Below, piece after piece: positions 33,358 to 44,925 of a stretch of DNA of 64,000 nucleotides (the stretch's first letter is position 1; each line of letters starts with the position of its first letter). Position numbers and translations under genes: made by a program. Source of the DNA: Panulirus ornatus (lineage: Eukaryota; Arthropoda; Malacostraca; Decapoda; Palinuridae). The notes under the pieces are model-generated. The model was not told the DNA's origin and did no database searches. It saw only the letters and a program-made list of their open reading frames with translations. The stretch lies in contig NC_092234.1 of assembly GCF_036320965.1 (NCBI RefSeq), positions 40,559,505 to 40,623,504 on the forward strand, read 5' to 3'.

Positions 33358-35572
33358 TTCACTTCAGTTCCCATGGATGGTTGCAGTTGCTATCCATTCC
33401 CAGGTATCCACAACACTCCACTTCTCCAAGTTTACTTTACTCAAACCCACACTCAAAATACTGTCTCTCTTCATTACTTAACCTAATAACCTTGGTTTTA
33501 TTCATATTTACTCAAAATTTTCTCCTATCATACACTCTCCCAAATTCAGACTCCAGCTTTTGCAGTTTCTCATTTGAATCTGCCACCAGCGCTATGTCAT
33601 CAGCAAGCAACATCTGATCCACCTCACAGGCCCTATCACCCACAACAGACTACATACCTGCTCTTCTCTCCAAGACCTAGCATTCACCTTCCCCAACATC
33701 CTATCCGTATAAGTATCAAACAACCATGGTGATATCAAACGCCCATGCTGCATATCCACCTTCACTTACCTTCCCATGTGTCTACTTGCACACATGCCTT
33801 ACACTCTTGACAAAAACTATCTCTGCTTCAAGTAGCTTTCCTCCCGTATCATATATTTGTAACATCTTCCACAAAGCATATTATCAACTTTATCTTATGC
33901 TTTCTCCAGATCTTTAAATGCCAAATAAAAATCTTTCTGTTTTTCTAAGGTTTTCTCACAAACATTCATCAAAACAAATTCCTGGTTTATGTATTCTTAA
34001 CTATTTCTAAAACCACACTGTTCCTCCCCAGTCTGATGCTCTGTGCATGCCATCACCCTCTTAACCACCACTCCACCATACAACTTATCAGGTACAGGTA
34101 CACTCTTTAATTCGAACAATCACCTTTGTTCCCTTTGCCTTTATACCAACACTATACAGGCATTCTGCAAATCCTTAGGCACTTCTTCATGAGCAATACA
34201 TGCATTAAAAATCCTAACCAACCAATCAACAACACAGCGATCTTAAGAAATTCATCTGAAACTCCATCCTCTCCAGCCACTTTGTCGCACTTCATCTTAT
34301 GTAAGCTTTCACCTCCTCTTCCCTTTTCACCAAAACACTTGTGATGACTCTCTCATAGCATACCTCTCTAACCCAAACAACCTACATCTGCCACCTGGTC
34401 ATCAAAAAATTTGACAGTCCCTTAGACTAATCACTCCATCTCCTCTTCACATCATCTTTACCTGTTACCACTCCCTCATTAACACACTTCTCTAATGCTC
34501 GCATTTGTTATCTTGTGTTTCTCATACTATTAACCTCCTTTCAAAACATTTTCTTACTCTCCCTGGAGTATGCTGATACTCGCTTACCCAAACTCACATT
34601 TGCCTTCATTTTCAGCCCCCTATACCTTCCCCTTTACCTCCTTCCACTTTCTTTTGTACATCTCCCAGTTACTTGCATTTCTTCCCTGCCCATACATCTT
34701 TCTTTTCTCTTTTACAAGTAGCTTAACTTTGTAATCTCACCAGTCACAACCTATCCTCACATGCCCATAAATTCATCATCCCATTACTCACTACCATTTC
34801 TCACATGCCCACATGCCACACATCTCTTGCACATATCAGCACTGCTTCCATAAATACCTCCCATTCTTCACCTACTCCCAAGACTGATTCATTTACACCA
34901 CTTGCCATTTTACATTCAATCTCTCCTGGCATTTCTTCACACAAACCTCTTTTCCAAGCTCATTCACTTTCACCACCCTCTTCCTACTCACATCACTTCC
35001 TGTTTTCTGAAAGCCTCTACAAACTTTCACCCTCGCTTTCACCAAGAATGATGAATCATCCCGCCAGCTGCTCCTTTCGGCAAATTCACATCCAAGAGTC
35101 TCTCTTTTGCATGCCTATCAATTAGTACATAATCCACTTACCATCGACCCTACTCTCCCAAGTATGCTTATGTATATCCCTTGTTTTGAACCAGGTATTC
35201 TGAATTACCAGGCATTTTTCAGTACACATCCCCACAAGATGTACACAATTTTCATTCATATCACTTGGTGCACTATGCCCAATTATACCATCTACTGGCA
35301 CATTACCCACACTCTCATCCAAATCATCCATCACTAACATCCAATCCCTCAAATTAAATTGCTTACACACTCATCTCACAAAATGCTGATTGTTCTACCT
35401 CCCTCCTCTTACTTCCAGTTGCATATGTGCTATAAATAATCACCCCTTCTTGTAACCCACTTTCCTTTTTACCCACTCTTTCATTACACAGTCCCATAAT
35501 TCCTCTTTCAAGAGAAGTGCTATACTTACTTTAGCTCTCACTATCACTCTAACCCCTGACTTAATTACTAAC
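33358..35572 (-). mobile_element. R13a: old minus-strand RTE-type LINE (main part)
   Basis: Highly decayed minus-strand copy. Recognisable blocks on the minus strand: the RYLGVDLA counterpart (33400), the NVNKSKVI counterpart (33490), the catalytic region near 33590 where the DNA matches GCTGATGATACAGC with changes, CGFRSGRG (34020), KGKGDK (34130), the linker (34500-34700), KYQERLS (34930) and EN from about 35040 to 35572, including VMDDLDESVGNVPVDGIIG (35122-35370 frame), where GDLNA has become DDLDE. No frame stays open. It is interrupted at 35572 and resumes at 36223. Confidence 0.7.
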
Positions 35573-36222
35573 TTATGTATTTCCAGCTCCAGGAGTCCCG
35601 TCTATCCTTATAAGGCTCCGGCCATGCTCAAGAAGCTGGCTATGTCCACTAGTCAGGACCATAATTCATAAAGTGTTGTGATGCTCTGTGTGCATTTATG
35701 TGTAGACAGTGCAAGGCAGTTAATTAGTAGGTTCTCGGTGTCTTCTCTATGGTAATGCAACATGGACATGAGGGGTCTTGGGATACATTCAAAATGGTAT
35801 TGAATTATTTCAGTGTGTATGCAATTCATCACTGTAATATTTATCAGGGGTGGGGATCTGTAACCTGATGTTACTGATGGGTGAGACATGGGGGATGATG
35901 GTTATTTATAGGGTAAGCTTCATATTTCTACATGAGGTTTGATGGTTATTTTATAGGTTAAGCTTTATATTTCTACATGGGGTTTATCGGTTGTGCAAAA
36001 TTGGGTGCTAAGCATTTATAGTGTGGTTTGGTTGCACAAAACTGGGTGGTAAGTATGTTGAGGCAGGTCTGTACTGGGAGGAACTTTGTTTTATTGTGAA
36101 GGTTTTGATTGTTAGTGATTGCTTGGCAGCCAGTAATTGTTGTAAGTGCAGTATTCTGTGTGGTTTGCAGCTTTGTTTTATTTGCTTTTGAAAGGGTGGA
36201 AGACCAGGAAGGTGACAACCCC
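35573..36222 (-). mobile_element. Jockey-like LINE C-terminal fragment nested in R13
   Basis: Minus-strand insertion of about 650 bp that splits the endonuclease of R13. Frame 35973-36218 gives WSSTLSKANKTKLQTTQNTA and LTTITGC and LHNKTKFLPVQTCLNILTTQF, typical of the post-RT region of jockey-superfamily LINEs. Further downstream, HYHREDTENLLINCLALSTH and KCTQSITTLYELWS (35653-35760) match the C-terminal Cys/His segment of that group. Several stops occur in between. The RT palm and EN are absent, so the piece is a 5'-truncated insertion. I see no convincing target duplication. Confidence 0.7.
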
Positions 36223-36370
36223 TATGAAATTCCCAAACCATTTTCCCCCTTTTCTCTTGAGTTTTGTTTGACTGAGAGCTATAACATTCAAGTTCATTTC
36301 CTCAAACATACTACCTGAACCTTGGAGGAGGAGGATCACTTCTTGCTTGACTCCTTCTGTTCCTACTTCT
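36223..36370 (-). mobile_element. R13b: RTE 5' region, continuation of R13
   Basis: Continues R13 beyond the jockey-like insertion. The minus strand reads through GEEWFG (GGAAAATGGTTTGGGAATTT), the LALSETK counterpart near 36260, and EERNLDV (36290) to the TCAAGCAAGAAGTGATCCTC stretch that matches the region just downstream of the element 5'UTR. The two halves join at the GVKSG / EWFGN codons, which shows they were once contiguous. Confidence 0.65.
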
Positions 36371-36375
36371 TTTCA

Positions 36376-38770
36376 TATATGCTCACCATTTCCCACATTT
36401 ACAAGGTAGCACCAGGAAGAGATAAGAATATACTAATTCACCCACATCCACTCTAGTTGTCATGTATAAGACACCAAAAGCTCCTTATCATCAAACAAGC
36501 ACCACAGGCCTTTCCCTGGTTTTCCTTGACCACTTCATATGCCATGGTTCAGCCCAATGACAGGATGTTGTCCCCTGTATATCACATAGATACAGTTCAT
36601 TCTGTTCCTTGCACACCTCACACCCTGCTGCATGTTCTGGTCCTGAACATTCTAAGCATCTTTTAAATCCACTCTTCCACCTCCTCTTGGTTCCCCCTTT
36701 TCCTTATTCTCTCCATTCCAACATGTATACCCTCTTAGTCATCTCATCAGTCATCCTCTCCACATTTCCAAATCACTCCAGCACACCATCTTGAGCTCTA
36801 ATACATATTCTTACTACCACACCTCTCTCTCACCCTACCATTTCTTATTCAGTCAACCCTCCTCACACAAACACATGATCTCCAACATAACCATCCTCTT
36901 CTTTACATGTTTATCTAAGGCCCAAGCCTCACGTCAATACAACACTGACAGGACTACTGTGCCATCAAATGTGCCCATCTTTGCTCCCAAAGACAGTGAC
37001 CTCTAGTCCCACACATTCCTTAAAGTGCCCAGTGCCTTTTGCCTTCCTCCTTATCCATACTATGGCTCAGTTCAGCTCCCTTGGTTCCATTTGCTGTCAT
37101 GTCCACCCCCAGATGTCTAAAACACTCCACTTCCTCTAAGTTTTCTGTTTAACCTCACATTCCATATAACTTGTTTCTTCACTACTAAAATAATAACTTT
37201 ACCTTTATTCACAATTACTGAACTTTCTCCTTTCACACACTTTCTCAAACTTGATCACCAGCTCCTGCAGTTTCTCATGTATCTGCCATCACCATAGTGT
37301 CATCAGTGAAAAATGACTGACTGACTTCCCATAACCCCCAACCCCAACATACTGCATGCCTTCTCCTCTCACTAAAACTCTTACATTCACCTCTCTCATC
37401 ACTTCATTCATTAACAAATCATACAGCCATGGTGACATTACACATCTCCCTCTCTTGATAAAATTCTTCATTGCTTCTAGTAGCTTTCCTTCCACACATA
37501 CATTCATAACACCTTCCATAAAACATCCCCATCAACCCTATCATATGCTTTCTCCAGATTCATACATTTTTCACACACATTCTTCAAAGCAAATACCTGA
37601 TCCCCACATCTTTCATCACAAAATGAAGTCACATTGTTCCTCTTCTCCAACCTGAAACTTTGTACATACCACCATCCTCTAAATCTCCAATTTCCCTTAT
37701 AAATGATCTGGTACACTTCGCAAATTTATACCTCTGTAAATTGAACATTCACTTTCTGCAGGGACACTTAACAGGCATTCTTCCAATCCTAAGGCACTTC
37801 TCCATTAGTCATGCATACAGTGAAAATCCTAACTAGCCATTCAGCAACACAATCACCCCCTATCTTAAGTAATTCAAATTCAGTACCATTTGCTTTTGCT
37901 GCTTTCCTGCACTTTATCATATGCAAGGCTTTTACCATCTTTTTTTTACCGAACCACTTTCCATGACTCTCTCACTTTGCATACCTCCACATCTAAAACA
38001 TTCAGTATCTGCCACCCTATCCTCAAACACATTCAACGCTCCTTCTAAATACTTATTCCATCTCTTCTTCTTCATTTCTGCCTATTCCCACTTTCCTAAT
38101 TTTCCTACTTGCTCTCTTCTTTTTCTCATGCTATTAACCTCCCTCCTAAACATTTCCTTAATCCTCCCTGAAGTCTGCTAATACAAGCTCACCCAACTCA
38201 CATTTGCACTCTTTTTCCAGCCCTTGCTTCTTCCTCTTCACATCGTTCCACCTCCTCCTGAACATCTCCCAATCACTTGCACTCCCTTCTACAAATAATG
38301 CCCATAGATCTCTTTTTTTCTCTTACACTAGCAACTTCACTTCCTTTTTCCTCCACTTACTATCCTTTCTCACATGTCCACACATTTCTCTTGCACATGT
38401 AAGCATAGCTTCCATAAATAACCCCCCCATTTCTCACCCACTCCCCTAGCATCATGTTCTCTGACCTTTTGCCTTTTTACACTCAATTTCTCCTGATTTG
38501 TCCTCACACAAACCTTTTTTCCAAACCCACTGACTTTCATCACCTGCTTCTTACCCATATTATTTCCCTTTTTCCTAAAGTGTCAACAAACCTTTTCCCT
38601 TGCCTCCATTAAATGATGATCAGATATCCCACCATCTGCCCCTCTCAGCACATTCACATCCAAGTCTCTTCTTAGCTTGCTCACAATTAATACAAAATCC
38701 AGTAATGCCCACTTTCCATCACCACTATTCACCCATGTATACTTATGTATGTCCCTCTCTTTAAAGTAGG
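36376..38770 (-). mobile_element. R14a: old minus-strand RTE-type LINE (main part)
   Basis: Decayed copy: 3'UTR counterpart (36376-36540), C-terminal domain (36600-37000), RT region with NVNKSKV counterpart (37200), the catalytic box altered (GATGATAC read as GATGACAC near 37300), MNLEKAYDRVDGDVLWKVL (37504-37560 frame), CGDQVFALKNVCEK (37590), linker, and EN end to 38770 at the HKYTWVNSGDG / KEGH codons. Many stops. It is broken at 38771 by a DNA transposon and resumes at 39880. Confidence 0.7.
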
Positions 38771-38772
38771 TA

Positions 38773-39877
38773 CAGGTTGAACCTCTTTAATCCAGCAACC
38801 TTGGGACCTGACCATTACCCGACCACAGAAAGTGCCGGAAAACAGAAATGGACCCCTAAAGGAAACCCCTATGTATACATTTTCCCAACCCCTAATCTTG
38901 CCAGCTCATTCCCTATACATATTGATGTGTTATCAAAGGTAGAGCAAAGCCTAAAATAGGAAATAATACAACCATCAATGGTTTTATTGTTATATCAGTT
39001 TACATCAGAAGTATTCCCAGATGGAGACTCCCCAATATCTTGCACGAGGTATTCTCGTGGCATACAATGCTAAAACAGGGCAGATTCACGAGCATTATAT
39101 ACTTGTTCTAGGGCTAAGTTTTCTGCTGCCACTAACTATGCAAATTCATCTTCAAACTTTGTTGCAGCTTTGTGATGAGTAGTTAATGTAACGAATGACC
39201 ATAGGTTGGTGGTTGACTTTGGTAAACTCTTGTTATTATTGTTGTTTTATTGTTATCGTCAAGGCAGCCAGCCTGTGCTGTGTCAGTCCCAGTCAAGCAC
39301 CAGTTTGTATACACTCTCTTGCCCTGTACATATTGCTGTTGGTTGTTTAATAGAGAATTGGAGTTTTTATCAATTCTTTAAATACAACCTTACACAACAA
39401 GCTTCTATGTCAGCATTATGCTTTTCTCTGCACACACTATGTGGTGAAATTCCATGTCTCCCCTTAAACTTGTGTAATCATCCTTGCGAATATTCACAGT
39501 CGTGGTCTAGCTTTAGTTCTCTATAAAAAAACTTTGGCCTGCTCAATAAGCATCTTCCCAGAAATGCTTACACCTTCATTACATCAGAGCTTAAACCACT
39601 TTACAAGTGCACTGTCTAATTCTGTACTTCTGGCACCATTCAAAGTTTTCTGAAACTTTAAACTTTCCTTGCTTTCATCTTCATCAAAAAATGAATATAA
39701 GAAATTAAAAGGACTGTCAATTAGTTCAGCTGCAGTGTAAACAGATTTTGGCACCTTAATATGGCTAACAGCACTGCCCTGGTGGCAGATCCACAAACTA
39801 ATGGTGGGAGATTCAATATGCGCCGGACCATGGGCGTTAACGGACCACAGATCACTGGGTTAGAGACATACAGCCTG
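38773..39877 (-). mobile_element. Tigger/pogo-like DNA transposon, degenerate, inserted in R14
   Basis: A 1105-bp element starting CAGGTTGAACCTCTTTAATC and ending AACCCAG-like on the complement (GGGTTAGAGACATACAGCCTG on the plus strand). The ends form imperfect inverted repeats of about 27 bp. It is bounded by TA at 38771-38772 and 39878-39879. Removing the element and one TA restores the RTE sequence AGGTATTCC. The minus strand keeps broken pieces of a CENP-B-like DNA-binding domain: ELDSALVKWFKL (39584-39620), EGVSISGKMLIEQA (about 39530-39575) and LHKFKGRHGISPHSVC (about 39430-39495, with TGA in place of a conserved Trp). No DDE catalytic core is recognisable, so it depends on another source of transposase or is dead. 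Confidence 0.75.
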
Positions 39878-39879
39878 TA

Positions 39880-39965
39880 TTCCTAATCAACAGTCCTTTT
39901 TCAACAGAACTTCACAAGCAGTTCACCATTTTTATTCACAAAACTGAATGCTTCATGCCCCCAGT
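39880..39965 (-). mobile_element. R14b: RTE endonuclease fragment, continuation of R14
   Basis: Minus strand reads the counterpart of NGNGEELVDLCAEKGLVIGNT, continuing R14 directly after the TA duplication. It ends near 39965 at the HGVFSV codons. Confidence 0.7.
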
Positions 39966-40167
39966 TACACTGAAGGTTATAGTGTTCTCTCAAACTAAGA
40001 CACTGAATACCAGAACATTTAGAATCCAGATATTTTGAAGACCTGCCAATGTCCTTGTTTCTTTTTGGGTTACCAAATAATCCTGATCTGGGAGGATAAA
40101 TGTTTTCCTTCTCAAACCCAGAAAACTATCCAATCCCGGAACCTTGCTTCCAAATTTGTCCAAGATA

Positions 40168-40171
<4 letters not shown>
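39966..40171. other. Unassigned spacer
   Basis: About 200 bp without recognisable features between R14 and a (TA)n tract. Too short to assign. Confidence 0.4.

Positions 40172-40225
<54 letters not shown>
40172..40225. repeat. (TA)n microsatellite
   Basis: About 27 TA units joined directly to GCATAGTGCC of R15. Confidence 0.95.
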
Positions 40226-40228
<3 letters not shown>

Positions 40229-41751
40229 TAGTGCCATTGTACAAAGGCAAAGGGGATAAGAGTGAGTGCTCAAATTACAGAGGTATAAGTTTGTTGAGTA
40301 TTCCTGGTAAATTATATGGGAGGGTATTGATTGAGAGGGTGAAGGCATGTACAGAGCATCAGATTGGGGAAGAGCAGTGTGGTTTCAGAAGTGGTAGAGG
40401 ATGTGTGGATCAGGTGTTTGCTTTGAAGAATGTATGTGAGAAATACTTAGAAAAGCAAATGGATTTGTATGTAGCATTTATGGATCTGGAGAAGGCATAT
40501 GATAGAGTTGACAGAGATGCTCTGTGGAAGTGTGGGAGGAAAGTTGTTAGAAGCAGTGAAAAGTTTTTATCGAGGGTGTAAGGCATGTGTACGTGTAGGA
40601 AGAGAGGAAAGTGATTGGTTCTCAGTGAATGTAGGTTTGCGGCAGGGGTGTGTGATGTCTCCATGGTTGTTTAATTTGTTTATGGATGGGGTTGTTAGGG
40701 AGGTAAATGCAAGAGTTTTGGAAAGAGGGGCAAGTATGAAGTCTGTTGGGGATGAGAAAGCTTGGGAAGTGAGTCAATTGTTGTTCGCTGATGATACAGC
40801 GCTGGTGGCTGATTCATGTGAGAAACTGCAGAAGCTGGTGACTGAGTTTGGTAAAGTGTGTGGAAGAAGAAAGTTAAGAGTAAATGTGAATAAGAGCAAG
40901 GTTATTAGGTACAGTAGGGTTGAGGGTCAAGTCAATTGGGAGGTGAGTTTGAATGGAGAAAAACTGGAGGAAGTGAAGTGTTTTAGATATCTGGGAGTGG
41001 ATCTGGCAGCGGATGGAACCATGGAAGCGGAAGTGGATCATAGGGTGGGGGAGGGGGTGAAAATTCTGGGGGCCTTGAAGAATGTGTGGAAGTCGAGAAC
41101 ATTATCTCGGAAAGCAAAAATGGGTATGTTTGAAGGAATAGTGGTTCCAACAATGTTGTATGGTTGCGAGGCGTGGGCTATGGATAGAGTTGTGCGCAGG
41201 AGGATGGATGTGCTGGAAATGAAATGTTTGAGGACAATGTGTGGTGTGAGGTGGTTTGATCGAGTGAGTAACGTAAGGGTAAGAGAGATGTGTGGAAATA
41301 AAAAGAGCGTGGTTGAGAGAGCAGAAGAGGGTGTTTTGAAATGGTTTGGGCACATGGAGAGAATGAGTGAGGAAAGATTGACCAAGAGGATATATGTGTC
41401 GGAGGTGGAGGGAACGAGGAGAAGAGGGAGACCAAATTGGAGGTGGAAAGATGGAGTGAAAAGGATTTTGTGTGATCGGGGCCTGAACATGCAGGAGGGT
41501 GAAAGGAGGGCAAGGAATAGAGTGAATTGGAGCGATGTGGTATACATGGGTTGACGTGCTGTCAGTGGATTGAATCAAGGCATGTGAAGCGTCCGGGGTA
41601 AACCATGGAAAGCTGTGTAGGTATGTATATTTGCGTGTGTGGACGTGTGTATGTACATGTGTATGGGGGGGGGTTGGGCCATTTCTTTCGTCTGTTTCCT
41701 TGCGCTACCTCGGAAACGCGGGAGACAGCGACAAAGTATAAAAAAAAAAAA

Positions 41752-41755
<4 letters not shown>
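40226..41755 (+). mobile_element. R15: RTE-type LINE, RT to short 3'UTR
   Basis: 5'-truncated at the CIVPLYKGKGDK codons, at exactly the same base as R16 and likewise after (TA)n. An internal deletion of about 18 bp near 40530 (KVLRIYG) shifts the frame; the ORF then runs 40499-41554 with GLRQGCVMSPWLFNLF, QLLFADDTALVADS, CLRTMCGVRWFDRV, WFGHMERM and GTRRRGRPNWRW. The short 3'UTR (GGAAAGCTGTGTAGGTATG) ends in GACAGCGACAAAGTATAAAA and A/(TA)n. The sequence is close to R10, R16, R18 and R24, so a recent insertion or duplication is likely. Confidence 0.87.
40499..41554 (+). pseudogene. RTE RT C-terminal half ORF (from R15)
   Basis: About 350 open codons. The first ~12 codons are out of element frame because of the upstream deletion. 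It covers KSFYRGCKACVRVGREESDW through the FADD box to the GRPNWRWKDGVKRIL end and VNWSDVVYMG. The first catalytic Asp (AFMDLEKAYDRV) lies in the other frame at 40144-40581. Confidence 0.78.

Positions 41756-41825
<70 letters not shown>
41756..41825. repeat. (TA)n microsatellite
   Basis: TA tract with one C interruption that follows the A-rich tail of R15. Confidence 0.95.
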
Positions 41826-41828
<3 letters not shown>

Positions 41829-42273
41829 TCACTCATTGTAAAGACAGAATAGAAAGGTTATGTAATGGGACTTATATGTCTAGGTTATTTGGTATGTGAT
41901 GTATCTTGTACTACAACTGCTGTACAGTGTATGCTGAATTTTGGAGCCTTCAGATACCTTAGTATTTTAATTATATATTTATTTTTTATCCATATGGTTC
42001 AGGTAGTTCACAGTTTTTCACCAAAACAGTCTTGCATATGGAAATACACGTTCATTTGAGTTATTAACTAATTTGTAGATGTACAGTATCCCAGAACATT
42101 TTCAGGTTGAAGCTCTACCCATTAGTAACACAAGTGTCATGATTTCTTTCTGTCTTATTTGTTTGGTATTCCTAAACTCCAAAATCCACAAAAGTTACCA
42201 AAATGTGGGGGCATTGCACTGGGGGAAATGAAGTACATCCATAATATTATAGGGGATGAAGTTAACTAATTAT
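41826..42273. other. Unassigned spacer
   Basis: About 450 bp, AT-rich, no element similarity. A 64-codon ORF at 41865-42059 has no motif. Confidence 0.45.
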
Positions 42274-42504
42274 CCTTGGGGATAGGGGATTAAGAATACT
42301 TCCCACGTATTCCCTGCGTGTCGTAGAAGGCGACTAAAAGGGGAGGGAGCGGGGGGCTGGAAATCCTCCCCTCTCTTTTTTTTTTTTTTCCAAAAGAAGG
42401 AACAGAGGGGGCCAGGTGAGGATATTCCAAAAAAGGCCCATCATCTGTTCTTAACGCTACCTCGCTAATGCGGGAAATGGCGGATAGTTTAAAAGAAAGA
42501 AAAG

Positions 42505-42506
<2 letters not shown>
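42274..42506 (+). mobile_element. S3: short non-autonomous RTE-related (SINE-like) element
   Basis: About 233 bp. Head CCTTGGGGATAGGGGATTAA, then GTGTCGTAGAAGGCGACTAA, AATCCTCCCCTCTC, a T-run, CCAAAAGAAGGAACAGAGGG, CAGGTGAGGATATTCC, and the tail TTCTTAACGCTACCTCGCTA then ATGCGGGAAATGGCGGATAG and AAAGAAAGAAAAGAAA. Same organisation as S2. It is followed by (TA)n and then by R16. Confidence 0.75.

Positions 42507-42564
<58 letters not shown>
42507..42564. repeat. (TA)n microsatellite
   Basis: About 29 TA units between the tail of S3 and GCATAGTGCC of R16. Confidence 0.95.
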
Positions 42565-42567
<3 letters not shown>

Positions 42568-43910
42568 TAGTGCCATTGTACAAAGGCAAAGGGGATAAGA
42601 GTGAGTGCTCAAATTACAGAGGTATAAGTTTGTTGAGTATTCCTGGTAAATTATATGGGAGGGTATTGATTGAGAGGGTGAAGGCATGTACAGAGCATCA
42701 GATTGGGGAAGAGCAGTGTGGTTTCAGAAGTGGTAGAGGATGCGTGGATCAGGTGTTTGCTTTGAAGAATGTATGTGAGAAATACTTAGAAAAGCAAATG
42801 GATTTGTATGTAGCATTTATGGATCTGGAGAAGGCATATGATAGAGTTGATAGAGATGCTCTGTGGAAGGTACTAAGAATATATGGTGTTGGAGGAAAGT
42901 TGTTAGAAGCAGTGAAAAGTTTTTATCGAGGATGTAAGGCATGCGTACGTGTAGGAAGAGAGGAAAGTGATTGGTTCTCAGTGAATGTAGGTTTGCGGCA
43001 GGGGTGTGTGATGTCTCCATGGTTGTTTAATTTGTTTATGGATGGGGTTGTTAGGGAGGTAAATGCAAGAGTTTTGGAAAGAGGGGCAAGTATGAAGTCT
43101 GTTGGGGATGAGAGAGCTTGGGAAGTGAGTCAGTTGTTGTTCGCTGATGATACAGCGCTGGTGGCTGATTCATGTGAGAAACTGCAGAAGCTGGTGACTG
43201 AGTTTGGTAAAGTGTGTGGAAGAAGAAAGTTAAGAGTAAATGTGAATAAGAGCACGGTTATTAGGTACAGTAGTGTTGAGGGTCAAGTCAATTGGGAGGT
43301 GAGTTTGAATGGAGAAAAACTGGAGGAAGTGAAGTGTTTTAGATATCTGGGAGTGGATCTGGCAGCGGATGGAACCATGGAAGCGGAAGTGGATCATAGG
43401 GTGGGGGAGGGGGCGAAAATTCTGGGGGCCTTGAAGAATGTGTGGAAGTCGAGAACATTATCTCGGAAAGCAAAAATGGGTATGTTTGAAGGAATAGTGG
43501 TTCCAACAATGTTGTATGGTTGCGAGGCGTGGACTATGGATAGAGTTGTGCGCAGGAGGATGGATGTGCTGGAAATGAGATGTTTGAGGACAATGTGTGG
43601 TGTGAGGTGGTTTGATCGAGTGAGTAACGTAAGGGTAAGAGAGATGTGTGGAAATAAAAAGAGCGTGGTTGAGAGAGCAGAAGAGGGTGTTTTGAAGTGG
43701 TTTGGGCACATGGAGAGAATGAGTGAGGAAAGATTGACCAAGAGGATATATGTGTCGGAGGTGGAGGGAACGAGGAGAAGAGGGAGACCAAATTGGAGGT
43801 GGAAAGATGGAGTGAAAAAGATTTTGTGTGATCGGGGCCTGAACATGCAGGAGGGTGAAAGGAGGGCAAGGAATAGAGTGAATTGGAGCGATGTGGTATA
43901 CTGGGGTTGA
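42565..43910 (+). pseudogene. RTE RT and C-terminal ORF (from R16)
   Basis: About 448 element codons, uninterrupted, open upstream into (TA)n (the frame begins at 42468 in S3). It runs from CIVPLYKGKGDKSECSNYRG through CGFRSGRGCVDQVF, AFMDLEKAYDRVDRDALW, GLRQGCVMSPWLFNLF, LLFADDTALVADS, CLRTMCGVRWFDRV, WFGHMERMSEERL and GRRRGRPNW-type residues to VNWSDVVYWG. The RT catalytic residues are all there, but without EN and a promoter it is a dead copy. Confidence 0.83.
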
Positions 43911-44097
43911 CGTGCTGTCAGTGGATTGAATCAAGGCATGTGAAGCGTCTGGGGTAAACCATGGAAAGCTGTGTAGGTATGTATATTTGCGTGTGTGGAC
44001 GTATGTATATACATGTGTATGGGGGGGGGTTGGGCCATTTCTTTCGTCTGTTTCCTTGCGCTACCTCGCAAACGCGGGAGACAGCGACAAAGTATAA

Positions 44098-44106
<9 letters not shown>
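42565..44106 (+). mobile_element. R16: RTE-type LINE, RT to short 3'UTR
   Basis: Starts at the same base of the element as R15 (GCATAGTGCCATTGTACAAA) and, unlike R15, keeps a continuous frame to the end of the ORF at 43910. The short-type 3'UTR ends near 44100 in GACAGCGACAAAGTATAAAA, then (TA)n at 44107-44138. Changes against R18 include TVIRYSSVEG for KVIRYSRVEG. EN and the linker are absent. Confidence 0.88.
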
Positions 44107-44138
<32 letters not shown>

Positions 44139-44139
<1 letters not shown>

Positions 44140-44844
44140 CTATGAGTCCACAGGGAAAATGATAGGAAATAAAACTGACTTACAGTATTATAATAACACT
44201 TACTCCCTAATAAATTAACAATATAGATTTGACAACAAATTTTTCAATACATTTTTGTACATTTCATTTCGCTGACTTTGTTAGTGACATTGAATGAAAG
44301 AATATATCATGCATGCATGCAATATAAAATTCCTGTGATGTGTAAAGCATGAAACACTATTCAACAAATAATCATGCACAAGAACCAACTAAACTACTCT
44401 ACCACATAAAGGAACTGATTTTTTTACAGTATTAGGAGATGCTCTAGTATCAATATTCAAAGGCCTCCATTCAGAACATGATACATAAGAATTCAGGTTC
44501 AGAATCTGTAGAGATCTAGATTACCATTACATGTTATGTTTAATATTGCATGAAAAAATAAATGCAAAATATTTACAACTATCATCTTGTTTTGAAGAAT
44601 TCAGGCCATGGAATGTGTAGATTCAAAGTTTCTAAGAAAATTTTTTTTTCACCATGTGCACATTCAAATTTTCTAAGATTTATTTTGTACTGACTCAAAT
44701 GTTTCATCTTTAATATATTTGTATGTCTTGTTAATCTAAATTTAGAAAATTTCAGTTTAGCAAAAATTCTATCTTAAATTCTCCTAGACACTTCATAACG
44801 ACCAAAAATATAAATTTGCACGATATGTTACCTATCTATCTATA

Positions 44845-44847
<3 letters not shown>
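44139..44847. other. No recognisable gene or element
   Basis: About 700 bp of AT-rich sequence without motifs or similarity to the repeats in the window. Confidence 0.45.

Positions 44848-44924
<77 letters not shown>
44848..44924. repeat. (CT)n microsatellite
   Basis: About 38 CT units followed by imperfect CTAT units, directly next to the 3'-truncated end of R17. Confidence 0.97.

Positions 44925-44925
<1 letters not shown>

Noticed and set aside
41865..42059. 64-codon ORF with a hydrophobic segment between R15 and S3
   Set aside because: Low-complexity AT-rich sequence, no recognisable family, no supporting context.
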